From the NCBI GenBank assembly GCA_020630035.1, contig JAHDCB010000016.1:1-17685 (forward strand): a stretch of DNA of 17,685 nt, in the 5' to 3' direction. The position numbers and the translations under genes are program-made. Below are positions 6,883 through 14,578 of the stretch, one piece after another; positions within the stretch are counted from its first letter, which is position 1, and each line of letters opens with the position of its first letter. The DNA comes from Gammaproteobacteria bacterium (GTDB lineage: Bacteria; Pseudomonadota; Gammaproteobacteria; Chromatiales; Chromatiaceae). The notes under the pieces are model-generated. The model did no database searches. It was not told the DNA's origin and was given only the letters and a program-made list of their open reading frames with translations.

Positions 6883-7975
6883 CGGCGTGCCGGGTACGCC
6901 AGCGGCGTAACTGTTGTGTCAGCCAGGCTGAGTTGAGACAGAATAATAATCCCGCGATAGCTGCCAGACTGGCGGCGACCCACCAGAGTCCGAGCCAGGC
7001 CGGGGTGATGGCTTGTTCCATCCAGCGTTCCGCCGCTCGTTGCAGGTTCAGATAGACAAAATAAATCAATATTGCCAGGGCAATTCTGCCATAGATATCT
7101 TTGCGTGGTGCAACACGGGCCAGTGGCACGGCGAGCAACGTGAAGATGAGCACAGCCAGCGGCAGTGACAAACGATATTGCCATTCAGCTCGTGCGCTCA
7201 GGTGATCCCGTTGCCATAACTGGCTGCTGGGTTGTGCAGCAATCTGCCGTTGTGCTGGCATGGGTTCGGTAACCGGCAGTCGCAGGCCATATTCTGTAAA
7301 GGTACTGAGCTGGTAATCAGCCTGCCCGGGAGTACCGACATACCGCCGGCCCTGTTGCAGAATCAGGTAGCGTTCGCCTGTGTCTGGTTCTGTGTGTACC
7401 CGGGCATTGTCTGCCAGCACAATACCGGTCTGACCCTGTTGGTGATCCTGCAGAAATAACTGGTGTAAGCGGGTACCCTCCGGCGACAAGGCGGCTGCAT
7501 AGACAATTACTTCACCATATTCGTTAAACTCAGCCGGGCGTATCAAGCTGATTTGATCCGGCGTTTGTGGTTGTTGTTTAATCTGCTGAATACCGGCATT
7601 TGCCCAGGGTACCCAATACAGGGAAAAGGCGGCTGTGAGCATGCAGATCGGCAGGGCGCTGGTCAGTGCCGCACGATAAATCCGGGCAAGACTTACGCCA
7701 CTGCTGTACAGTGCGGTCATCTCATTATCGCGATACATGCCTGCCAGCACCCACAACAGGGCAAAAAAAAACGCCGCAGGTAGCAGACGTGGTAATAGCC
7801 GGATCATCTGGTACCCCGTCAGACTCAGCAGTAGTTCGCCCGAGAGAGCACCGGTCGCCATTTTGCTCAGCAGCCGGACTAGCTGATTGGCAAACAAGAC
7901 CACCAGCAGAATCACAATGATCAGACTGAGCGTCTTCAGGACTTCCCGCAGAATCAAGCGATCAATCAGATTCAT
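6875..7975 (-). CDS. lptF: LPS export ABC transporter permease LptF
   Basis: Partner of LptG in the LPS-extracting LptB2FG complex. From ATG 7975 it encodes 366 residues starting MNLIDRLILREVLKTL, the usual LptF beginning; the frame is open further upstream to 8050 but those residues lie inside truA and do not resemble the family. Three N-terminal helices, the coupling segment AGMYRDNEMTALYSSGVSLARI, a periplasmic domain, then three C-terminal helices with LLAVPLARVAPRKDIYGRI are visible. The start overlaps the truA stop by 14 bp and the stop overlaps the lptG start by 8 bp, so truA-lptF-lptG read as one unit. Many gammaproteobacteria instead keep lptFG divergent from pepA. Confidence 0.95.
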   Translation of the reverse strand: MNLIDRLILREVLKTLSLIIVILLVVLFANQLVRLLSKMATGALSGELLLSLTGYQMIRLLPRLLPAAFFFALLWVLAGMYRDNEMTALYSSGVSLARIYRAALTSALPICMLTAAFSLYWVPWANAGIQQIKQQPQTPDQISLIRPAEFNEYGEVIVYAAALSPEGTRLHQLFLQDHQQGQTGIVLADNARVHTEPDTGERYLILQQGRRYVGTPGQADYQLSTFTEYGLRLPVTEPMPAQRQIAAQPSSQLWQRDHLSARAEWQYRLSLPLAVLIFTLLAVPLARVAPRKDIYGRIALAILIYFVYLNLQRAAERWMEQAITPAWLGLWWVAASLAAIAGLLFCLNSAWLTQQLRRWRTRHADA

Positions 7976-8756
7976 ACAGGCTGATACCGTGGTGAGGGCA
8001 GGGCAGATCATAGGCTGCCGGATAATCCACCTGTGCAAAATACAGGCCATCCGGCACAGCAGTCACACCACCACAGGCCCGGTTACGCGCATCCAGAACT
8101 TGTGCTGCCCAGTCCGTCGGGCGTTCACCCTGGCCGATCGTGATCAGTACCCCGGCGACATTACGTACCATATGTTGTAAGAAGGCATTCGCGTGTACTC
8201 GCAGCATAATCAGCTCGCCTTCTCGCTCCACCCGGATCTGATGCAACGTGCGCACTGGGGAGGCGGCCTGACAGGCACGAGCACGATAGCTGGAAAAATC
8301 ATGTGTTCCGACCAGTGCCTGAGCAGCCTGGTGCATACGCATTACGTCCAGTGGCCGATAGATCCAGGTCGCTCTTCCGGCCCACAGACTACTGCGCACC
8401 GGACGGTTGAAGATCTGATAGCGATAATGCCGGCCCTGCGCGGAATAACGCGCATGAAAATCGCTACTGACCGCCTGTGCCCAGCTGACATTCACATCTG
8501 GTGGCAAATTCGCATTGGTGCCGGCAACCCAGTTGTGTACAGTCCGTTGTGCACCAGTATCAAAGTGCACCACCTGAGCCAGCGCATGTACGCCAGTATC
8601 CGTACGCCCGGCACAAGCAACCCGTACCGGATGAGCCGCAACTTGTGTCAGGGCATATTCCAGAGATTGTTGCACTGTACGGATGTTGCCACCTTGTGCC
8701 TGCCAGCCATGAAACTGGCGGCCATCGTATTCAATACCCAGTGCAATTCGTTGCAT
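7962..8756 (-). CDS. truA: tRNA pseudouridine(38-40) synthase TruA
   Basis: Converts uridines 38-40 in the anticodon arm of many tRNAs to pseudouridine. The 264-residue protein (E. coli 270) begins MQRIALGIEYDGRQFHGWQ and carries the catalytic signature CAGRTDTGVHALAQV with the nucleophilic aspartate at 53. Further family stretches are FHARYSAQGRHYRYQI, HDFSSYRA and NAFLQHMVRNVAGVL. The start at 8756 is only 29 bp from the divergent dctB-like start, leaving little room for two promoters. The 3' end overlaps lptF by 14 bp, an uncommon partner: in many relatives truA sits next to trpF. No defects seen. Confidence 0.96.
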   Translation of the reverse strand: MQRIALGIEYDGRQFHGWQAQGGNIRTVQQSLEYALTQVAAHPVRVACAGRTDTGVHALAQVVHFDTGAQRTVHNWVAGTNANLPPDVNVSWAQAVSSDFHARYSAQGRHYRYQIFNRPVRSSLWAGRATWIYRPLDVMRMHQAAQALVGTHDFSSYRARACQAASPVRTLHQIRVEREGELIMLRVHANAFLQHMVRNVAGVLITIGQGERPTDWAAQVLDARNRACGGVTAVPDGLYFAQVDYPAAYDLPCPHHGISLYESD

Positions 8757-8785
8757 TGTTGCAGACTTATGGTGCTATATAAAAG

Positions 8786-10600
8786 ATGTTGCCTGTACCA
8801 GCCTTATTGACGCCCGGCAAGCTCACCACCAGTGATCTGTGGCGCCTGTTATTTTACGCTGCGGGTGTACTGGCAGTGATTTTGCTGGCTGTGTTCTGGT
8901 CAGTGCGGGTGGCTGCACTGCATGATCATCTGGCAGACAGCCAGAAACAGTTGGCCTTGTATGCGGCACATGTTACCGGAGAACTGGCAAAATATCAGGC
9001 GATTCCCGCGCTGCTTGCGACCAATCAACGTGTACGTAAGGTGCTGGAACAACCGCAGAACCTGTCGGCGCGTCAGGCACTGAACGAATATTTTGATCAA
9101 GGCGTACAGACCAGCCAAGCACTGGCAATTTATCTGATGGATCGCGCAGGTGTGACGCAGGCAGCCAGCAACTGGAGTGCCGAAGAACGATCCTTTATTG
9201 GCAAAAATTTTGCCTATCGACCTTATTTTCAGCAAGCATTACAAGGCGACTCCGGACGTTATTTTGCCTTGGGTACCACCTCTGCCGTACGGGGCTATTA
9301 CTTTTCTGAGCCGGTGTATCAACTCGGACAAGTGATCGGGGTGGTGGTGGTCAAACTGGACATCAGCGTGCTGGAGCAACGCTGGCGTGGTGCACGTCAG
9401 CAGGTATTTGTGACAGATGCGGATGGTGTGGTGTTTATCGCAACCCAGCCAGATTGGTTGTATCGCACCTGGTTGCCATTGAATGCAAAGGAAAGACACC
9501 AGATCCGACAAAGCCAGCGTTATCCGGGCCAGACGTTACCTCCCATGAGCAAACAAATAGCGGGCCAGTTTAAAACAGCCAGACTGGTACAGATCGCGGA
9601 TAATCAGACACATGATTACCTGCATGTACAACAGCCGATGCTAACAGATGATTGGCAGTTACACGTGCTGAACCCGTTAGACCGGGTAGACAATCGTGCC
9701 TGGCAGGCCGTCTGGGTGGCGTTGGCCATCTGTGGCATCGGATTGCTTGGCGCCACCCTGGTCTGGCAACGACAACAATATCATGCCCGGGCTCGTCAGG
9801 TGCTGGAACAGGCACATCATCAGCTGGAGCAACGGGTGCAGACCCGTACCGCAGATCTACAGCATGAGGTTGAAGAACGGCAACGAGCAGAAACTGCCTT
9901 ACGTGCGGCCCAGGATAAACTGATACAGACGGCCAAACTGGCAATGTTGGGCCAATTATCTGCCAGCATAGCTCATGAATTGAATCAGCCGCTGAGTGCA
10001 ATCCGTAGTTATGCCGGAAATGCGCAATTATTGTTACAACGTGATGCCCCGGCAGCAGCAGCGGCCAATCTGACCGAGATTACGCAACTGGTGGAGCGGA
10101 TGACACGCATCAGTGCGCAACTGAAACAATTTGCACGAAAATCAAGCGGAGCCTGTGTGCCGGTGTCGTTATCTGCTGCGATTCAGATGAGTACCCGCTT
10201 GTGGCAACGAGAAACAGAACAAGCCGGTGTGACACTACAGGTTGCAGACACCAACCTACAGGTTATGGCAGACAGCACTCGCCTGGAACAGGTGCTGGTC
10301 AACCTGATCGGTAATGCATTACAGGCACTGGTTGCTGCCCACACACCACACCCCCGAATCACTATCCAGGTACAGCAGGATCAAGGACTTTGTTATGTCA
10401 CAGTCAGTGATAATGGCCCCGGCATACCGGAAGCACAATTAACGCAGATTTTTGATCCGTTTTTTACCACTCGTCAGGCAGGGCTGGGACTCGGCCTAGC
10501 GATTTCGCAACAGATTATCGAACATACCGGTGGCACCCTGACAGTGGCACAGTCCACCAGCGGTGGAGCCACCTTTACCTTCAGTATACCTCTCGCATGA
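8786..10600 (+). CDS. dctB: DctB-type membrane sensor histidine kinase
   Basis: A 604-residue inner-membrane kinase that senses a periplasmic ligand and phosphorylates the regulator encoded next. One helix lies at about 19-41, then a periplasmic region of about 260 residues with the PDC-sensor pattern (NFAYRPYFQQALQG at 141-154, FALGTTSAVRGYYFSEPV), a second helix at about 307-327, and a coiled coil around 335-385. The phosphoacceptor His397 sits in SIAHELNQPLSAIRSYAGNA. The ATPase domain shows NLIGNALQA (506-514), DNGPGIP (542-548), FDPFFTT and GLGLGLAIS. Architecture and length match DctB, which senses C4-dicarboxylates; related kinases such as AauS sense acidic amino acids, so the ligand is unproven. 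The stop overlaps the next start as ATGA. Confidence 0.88.
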   Translation: MLPVPALLTPGKLTTSDLWRLLFYAAGVLAVILLAVFWSVRVAALHDHLADSQKQLALYAAHVTGELAKYQAIPALLATNQRVRKVLEQPQNLSARQALNEYFDQGVQTSQALAIYLMDRAGVTQAASNWSAEERSFIGKNFAYRPYFQQALQGDSGRYFALGTTSAVRGYYFSEPVYQLGQVIGVVVVKLDISVLEQRWRGARQQVFVTDADGVVFIATQPDWLYRTWLPLNAKERHQIRQSQRYPGQTLPPMSKQIAGQFKTARLVQIADNQTHDYLHVQQPMLTDDWQLHVLNPLDRVDNRAWQAVWVALAICGIGLLGATLVWQRQQYHARARQVLEQAHHQLEQRVQTRTADLQHEVEERQRAETALRAAQDKLIQTAKLAMLGQLSASIAHELNQPLSAIRSYAGNAQLLLQRDAPAAAAANLTEITQLVERMTRISAQLKQFARKSSGACVPVSLSAAIQMSTRLWQRETEQAGVTLQVADTNLQVMADSTRLEQVLVNLIGNALQALVAAHTPHPRITIQVQQDQGLCYVTVSDNGPGIPEAQLTQIFDPFFTTRQAGLGLGLAISQQIIEHTGGTLTVAQSTSGGATFTFSIPLA

Positions 10601-11955
10601 CACAGCACCCGGTCTTTTTTATTGATGATGAGCCTGCAGTACGCCGGGCAAATGTACAAACATTACAGCTGGGCGGCTATGCGGTGCAGGACTTTCCCAG
10701 GGCAGAGGCGGTACTGACCCAGCTGGATCATGACTGGCCTGGCGTGGTTATTTCGGATATCCGGATGCCACAGATGGATGGCTTGGCGCTGCTGGAAAGA
10801 ATCCGCCAGCTTGATCCGACCCTACCGGTGATTCTGATCACCGGGCATGGTGATGTTGCTATGGCGGTACAGGCGATGCGTGATGGTGCATATGACTTCA
10901 TCGAAAAGCCGTTTGCACCGGAACGACTCCTGGATACGGTCGCGCGAGCGTTGGATAGTCGCGCCCTGACGCTGGAAAATCGACGATTAAAAACCGAGCT
11001 GGCAATGCACAGTGCACCCGGGCCACGGCTGGTTGGCAATACCGTTGCTATGCAACAACTGCGTGCGACCATTAACCAGATTGCAGATACAGATGCGGAT
11101 GTATTGATCGTCGGTGAAACCGGGACTGGCAAGGAACTGGTGGCACGCTCATTACATGAGCACAGCCGCCGTTCGGCACATCATTTTGTCGCAGTGAATT
11201 GCGGTGCCATGCCGGATCATCTGATCGAAAGCGAATTGTTCGGACATGAACCCGGCGCCTTTACCGACGCGAAAAAACGACGCATCGGACGGTTCGAACA
11301 TGCTGACCGGGGCACCTTATTACTGGACGAAATCGAAAGCATGCCTCTCAGCACTCAGGTGCACTTGTTACGGGTATTGCAGGAGCGGGCAGTCGAACGA
11401 CTGGGCAGCAACACGCTAGTACCGTTGGATTTGCGCGTGGTGGCAGCGGCCAAGGTGGATCTGGCTGAGTCCAGTCGCCAAGGCAACTTTCGTGAGGATC
11501 TGTACTACCGCCTGAATGTGGTCACACTACGGATTCCACCGTTGCGCGAACGGCTGGAAGACATCCCCTTGCTATTTCAACATTTTATCCTGGTCGCTGG
11601 TGCACGTTATGAGCGCCCGGCACCACCACCCGGAGCGGATGATATCCGGGCTCTGTTAGCCCATCGCTGGCCGGGTAATGTACGCGAGTTACGCAATATT
11701 GCCGAACGATATGTACTGCTGGGCGAACCTCTGGATTATGACCTGGAACGCATCATGCACGGCGAAGCAGGCGATGTCGCGCTGACCCTGCCAGAACAGG
11801 TCGGTTATTTTGAAAAATGTCTGATCAGCCAACAACTGAGCCAACACCAGGGCAACCTGAAACAAACCCTGGCGGTACTCGGTGTACCACGCAAAACCTT
11901 ATACGACAAAATGCGCAAATACGGCCTGGATAAAACACACTATAAAACCTGTTGA
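10597..11955 (+). CDS. dctD: DctD-type sigma-54-dependent response regulator
   Basis: A 452-residue NtrC-family activator, the partner of the kinase just upstream (ATGA overlap). The receiver domain (1-120) has the acidic pocket DD at 10-11, phosphoacceptor Asp54 and Lys104. The AAA+ domain has Walker A GETGTGKE at 173-180, Walker B LLLDEIE at 241-247 and the REDLYYRLNV and WPGNVREL motifs. The Fis-type helix-turn-helix is at about 420-442 (GNLKQTLAVLGVPRKTLYDKMRK in part). The sigma-54 contact loop reads GAFTDA at 220-225 instead of GAFTGA. The QLDP and KKRRIGRFEHA stretches are DctD-like. Target promoters are not apparent in the window; I saw no -24/-12 element in its gaps. A weak terminator follows. 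Confidence 0.88.
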   Translation: MTQHPVFFIDDEPAVRRANVQTLQLGGYAVQDFPRAEAVLTQLDHDWPGVVISDIRMPQMDGLALLERIRQLDPTLPVILITGHGDVAMAVQAMRDGAYDFIEKPFAPERLLDTVARALDSRALTLENRRLKTELAMHSAPGPRLVGNTVAMQQLRATINQIADTDADVLIVGETGTGKELVARSLHEHSRRSAHHFVAVNCGAMPDHLIESELFGHEPGAFTDAKKRRIGRFEHADRGTLLLDEIESMPLSTQVHLLRVLQERAVERLGSNTLVPLDLRVVAAAKVDLAESSRQGNFREDLYYRLNVVTLRIPPLRERLEDIPLLFQHFILVAGARYERPAPPPGADDIRALLAHRWPGNVRELRNIAERYVLLGEPLDYDLERIMHGEAGDVALTLPEQVGYFEKCLISQQLSQHQGNLKQTLAVLGVPRKTLYDKMRKYGLDKTHYKTC

Positions 11956-11986
11956 GGTACCACAAATACATTGGATTACCGGAGGA

Positions 11987-12010
11987 AAAAAGACAAAAAA
12001 CTGTCTTTTT
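11987..12010 (+). terminator. Probable terminator after dctD
   Basis: AAAAAGACA (11987-11995) pairs with TGTCTTTTT (12002-12010) around an AAAAAC loop, 31 bp after the dctD stop. The stem is short and A/T-rich, only two G-C pairs, but ends in a T-run, so a weak intrinsic terminator for dctBD is the likely meaning. Confidence 0.5.
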
Positions 12011-12100
12011 ACGTCAGTGTTCGTAAATAGTGAGCCAGTTCTTTTTGCTCCATATTTCCTTGGGTTATGCGGACCATCCTCTGCCCCGCTCCCTTTACTT

Positions 12101-12176
12101 GTGTAGTGGTCAAGCCATCGCTGCGTAAACCAGCTCTTATCCCCTCAAGTGGTATGAAAATACTTGACCACTACAC
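12101..12176. repeat. 14-bp perfect inverted repeat pair enclosing 48 bp
   Basis: GTGTAGTGGTCAAG at 12101-12114 is exactly inverted at 12163-12176. Between them is a partial copy of the same motif (TCAAGTGGT near 12145). The form resembles terminal inverted repeats of a small insertion element or a deleted insertion sequence. No coding sequence lies inside and I see no convincing target-site duplication. The family is not recognised. Confidence 0.6.
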
Positions 12177-12234
12177 TTCCGCTTTGTCTTGGATGAACAA
12201 CGTTGTCGCATTGATATTCATTATTTCAAATTAA

Positions 12235-12429
12235 AAAGACCCGACTCTATCCGCCTATCTGCAGGGCCATTGGCAACCGCTGACACAGGCCACATTGCGT
12301 CATGCCTTCTGGCGCTACCCGCTGGTCACACTGAAGGCGATTGCCATGATCCGTTACCAGGCATTACGCCTGGTTGCGCGGCGGATCGCCTATATCCCCA
12401 AGCCAGCGCAACGGGCAGAACAGGTCAGT
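12235..12429 (+). pseudogene. C-terminal remnant of a DUF1365 family gene
   Basis: The frame read from 12235 gives TLSAYLQGHWQPLTQATL, then RHAFWRYPLVTLKAIAMI and RYQALRLVARRIAYIPKP. This matches the conserved end of DUF1365 proteins, where a pattern like RYPLMTLKVIxxIHWQALRLWLKG is usual. A stop codon (12232-12234) stands directly before it, there is no start codon, and the remaining roughly 200 residues of a normal protein are missing. The frame also runs on past the family end to a stop at 12508-12510, inside the 3' end of gspD on the other strand, so the native stop seems lost too. DUF1365 genes usually stand beside an FAD-dependent oxidoreductase and a cyclopropane-synthase-like methyltransferase; neither is here. 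Confidence 0.65.
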
Positions 12430-12448
12430 TGTACCACTCAGCCTACAT

Positions 12449-14578
12449 TCAGGACGACGCAGCAGCGGTCGGAATCAGCTGTTGTAAGCGACGCCGGAAG
12501 GACTCCGTAGCCTGTAACAGATGTGTCCGGTGACTGATGGCGCGTGGGGTGATCAGAATCAGTAATTCTGTCCGATCCTGATTGTCAGCACGGCTACCAA
12601 ACAAGGGCCCGATCAGTGGCAGCCGGTGCAGTCCGGGCAGGCCCGCAGCCGAACGATCCTGATTATTCTCAATCAATCCACCCAGCACAATCGTATCGCC
12701 GCTGTTGACCGCGATGGTGCTGCTGATCTTACGAGTCTGAATCCGTGGCGTGAGTGGATCAGCATTATTCGCGCCCGGCACCAGACTGGCTTCCTGCGCT
12801 ACTTGCAGAATCACCAGGCCACTCGCATTGATACGCGGTTTCACCTTCAGCATCACGCCGGTCTGGCGGTATTCGATACTATTGATAATGTTCGCGTCGG
12901 TTGTTGTCGCCTGTTGCTGCTGTGTCGAGACCGGCACTTCATCACCCACCTGAATCAATGCCTCCTGATTGTTCAACACCAACAAGGTTGGTGAGGCCAC
13001 AATGCTCAACTGGCTTTCGGTCGCTAACGCATTCAGTACCGCCTTCACCACATTGCCACTCCCCCGAAACGCATACGAAAAGCCCGGTGTCAGCGGATTC
13101 ACACCACTGGCACCCAGATCCAGGGTACCCAGACCACTGAAGCCAGTATCCAGCTTATTGGAAAAAAACCATTCCACGCCATACTGTAACCGATCATTCA
13201 GCGATACTTCGGCAATCGTCACCTCAACCAGCACCTGCATCGGACTGACATCCAGCTGTTTCAGCGCGCGCAGAATCAGCTGATAAGTCGCCCCGTCGGT
13301 CAGAAACAACAATGCATTATTCGGCTCATCCGCAATAATACGCACATTGGCACCATCACTGAGCGATGAGCCCACATCTGTGTTGGATACTGCTCGCTGG
13401 CCGACCTGAGCCGGCTTTAAGCCAGGTGCCAACACCACCTTCGATGCCCCATCCCCCTGTGGCTGCAAGACCTGATTCAGCATTGTGGCCAGATCTGCCG
13501 CCTTACCATGCTGTACCCGGTATACAAACAATTGTTGCCCGGCACGGCTTTGTGCCTGATCCAGACGTTTTACCCAATCGCGTACCCGTGCCAAATAGCC
13601 GGCACGGGGTGTCACTACCATCAGACCATTCAGCCGGTCGATCACCATCAAGCGCACCAGACCTTTCATCAGCCCGGTGTCTTTATCATTCAACAACCGC
13701 TCCAGCTCATCTCCCAGTGTCTTGGCGTCCACAAAATCGGGCACAAACAACGCGACTGACATACCACGCATCCGATCCACATCAAACAGATGGATCATCT
13801 CCAGCAACCGACTCATCTCCGGGCCACTGGCCGCCAGCACCAGCAGATTACGCTGCGTATCCACCCGCACCAATTGATGTGCACCCAGCGCAAACGGTTC
13901 CAGAATCTGCGCCATCTCATCAGCCGCTACAAAACGTAACGGTACCACCCGCACACTGAAGCCAGCCGGTAACGGCAGATGCGAATCACCCAACTGTGGT
14001 TGACGCACACCACGGATCGCCTGGCTCAACGGCACCACCTGATACAAATCGTTCTGAACCACCAATGCCGCTTGATGCATCCGTAACAGCAACTCCAGGG
14101 TAGGGATCAGATCAGCCCGCAGCAATGGCTGACTGGTCTGCATAGAAATCGTGCCCTGTACCCCCGGATCCAGCACATAATTCACCTGCAACATATCACC
14201 CAGCACCACCTTTACCACGCCGGGCAGACTGGCATTATGAAAATTCAGCGTAACAGTGCCGTCAGACGGTACAGGCTCCGCGATGGCATGTGGCGGATTA
14301 GTCAGTCTATCGGAACCGGGACGGTAAAAACCAGAGGATGACTCAGTTACAGCGGATGATGGGGCAGATGCGACATTAGCATCAGTAGGCGGGGAGGGTA
14401 TAGCAAGTGAGGAAGAAGCGGCAGGTTGGGAAGCGGGGAGAGGTGGATGGATAATCTGGCGCGGTGCGCAAGCCATCAGCAGACTACAGAGCATGCCGGC
14501 ACCAACCAGCAAAACCAGTTTATTGCACAGTAGGGCGATAAGGTGGTGGTGGTCGGGTGGTTTGGTCAGGAAAATCAT
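12449..14578 (-). CDS. gspD: Type II secretion system secretin GspD, lipoprotein type
   Basis: Forms the outer-membrane channel of the type II machine. Of 709 residues, the N-terminus carries a hydrophobic segment ending in LLMAC with a lipobox cysteine at 37, then a Pro/Ala/Ser-rich linker to about 100. An N0-type domain (LNFHNASLPGVVKVVLGDML) and N1-N3 repeats follow, the last interrupted by a loop. The secretin core has LSIVASPTLLVLNNQEALIQVG, GVMLKVKPRIN, SGDTIVLGGLI and LPLIGPLFGSR. The lipobox resembles Xanthomonas XpsD, suggesting outer-membrane targeting without a separate pilotin. The ATG at 14578, with AGGA nine bases before it, overlaps the upstream gene by 59 bp; Met29 would leave too short a signal peptide. 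Last gene of the L-M-N-D block. Confidence 0.93.
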   Translation of the reverse strand: MIFLTKPPDHHHLIALLCNKLVLLVGAGMLCSLLMACAPRQIIHPPLPASQPAASSSLAIPSPPTDANVASAPSSAVTESSSGFYRPGSDRLTNPPHAIAEPVPSDGTVTLNFHNASLPGVVKVVLGDMLQVNYVLDPGVQGTISMQTSQPLLRADLIPTLELLLRMHQAALVVQNDLYQVVPLSQAIRGVRQPQLGDSHLPLPAGFSVRVVPLRFVAADEMAQILEPFALGAHQLVRVDTQRNLLVLAASGPEMSRLLEMIHLFDVDRMRGMSVALFVPDFVDAKTLGDELERLLNDKDTGLMKGLVRLMVIDRLNGLMVVTPRAGYLARVRDWVKRLDQAQSRAGQQLFVYRVQHGKAADLATMLNQVLQPQGDGASKVVLAPGLKPAQVGQRAVSNTDVGSSLSDGANVRIIADEPNNALLFLTDGATYQLILRALKQLDVSPMQVLVEVTIAEVSLNDRLQYGVEWFFSNKLDTGFSGLGTLDLGASGVNPLTPGFSYAFRGSGNVVKAVLNALATESQLSIVASPTLLVLNNQEALIQVGDEVPVSTQQQQATTTDANIINSIEYRQTGVMLKVKPRINASGLVILQVAQEASLVPGANNADPLTPRIQTRKISSTIAVNSGDTIVLGGLIENNQDRSAAGLPGLHRLPLIGPLFGSRADNQDRTELLILITPRAISHRTHLLQATESFRRRLQQLIPTAAASS

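Larger units (their letters stand above)
11956..12234. other. Gap downstream of dctD without a recognisable gene
   Basis: Apart from the weak terminator and the 14-bp inverted repeat pair listed separately, I see no gene here. Short frames on both strands (for example about 22 codons on the minus strand ending near 12009) resemble nothing I know. Base composition is more AT-rich than the flanking genes. Together with the broken gene that follows, it looks like a place of past insertion or deletion. Confidence 0.6.

Noticed and set aside
7976..8050. Extension of lptF by 25 residues to an upstream start at 8050
   Set aside because: The extra residues lie within truA, do not resemble LptF N-termini, and MNLIDRLILREV at 7975 is the usual LptF start.
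8193..8810. A 205-codon plus-strand frame opposite truA
   Set aside because: It covers truA on the other strand, including its catalytic motif, and overlaps the dctB start; no protein family pattern is seen.
12009..12077. A 22-codon minus-strand frame after dctD
   Set aside because: Short, without ribosome-binding site or homology I can recognise, and it ends in the terminator stem.
13366..13959. A 197-codon plus-strand frame rich in Pro, Ser and His
   Set aside because: It is antisense to the middle of gspD, whose N-domain motifs are clear; composition is what the reverse of a GC-rich gene gives.
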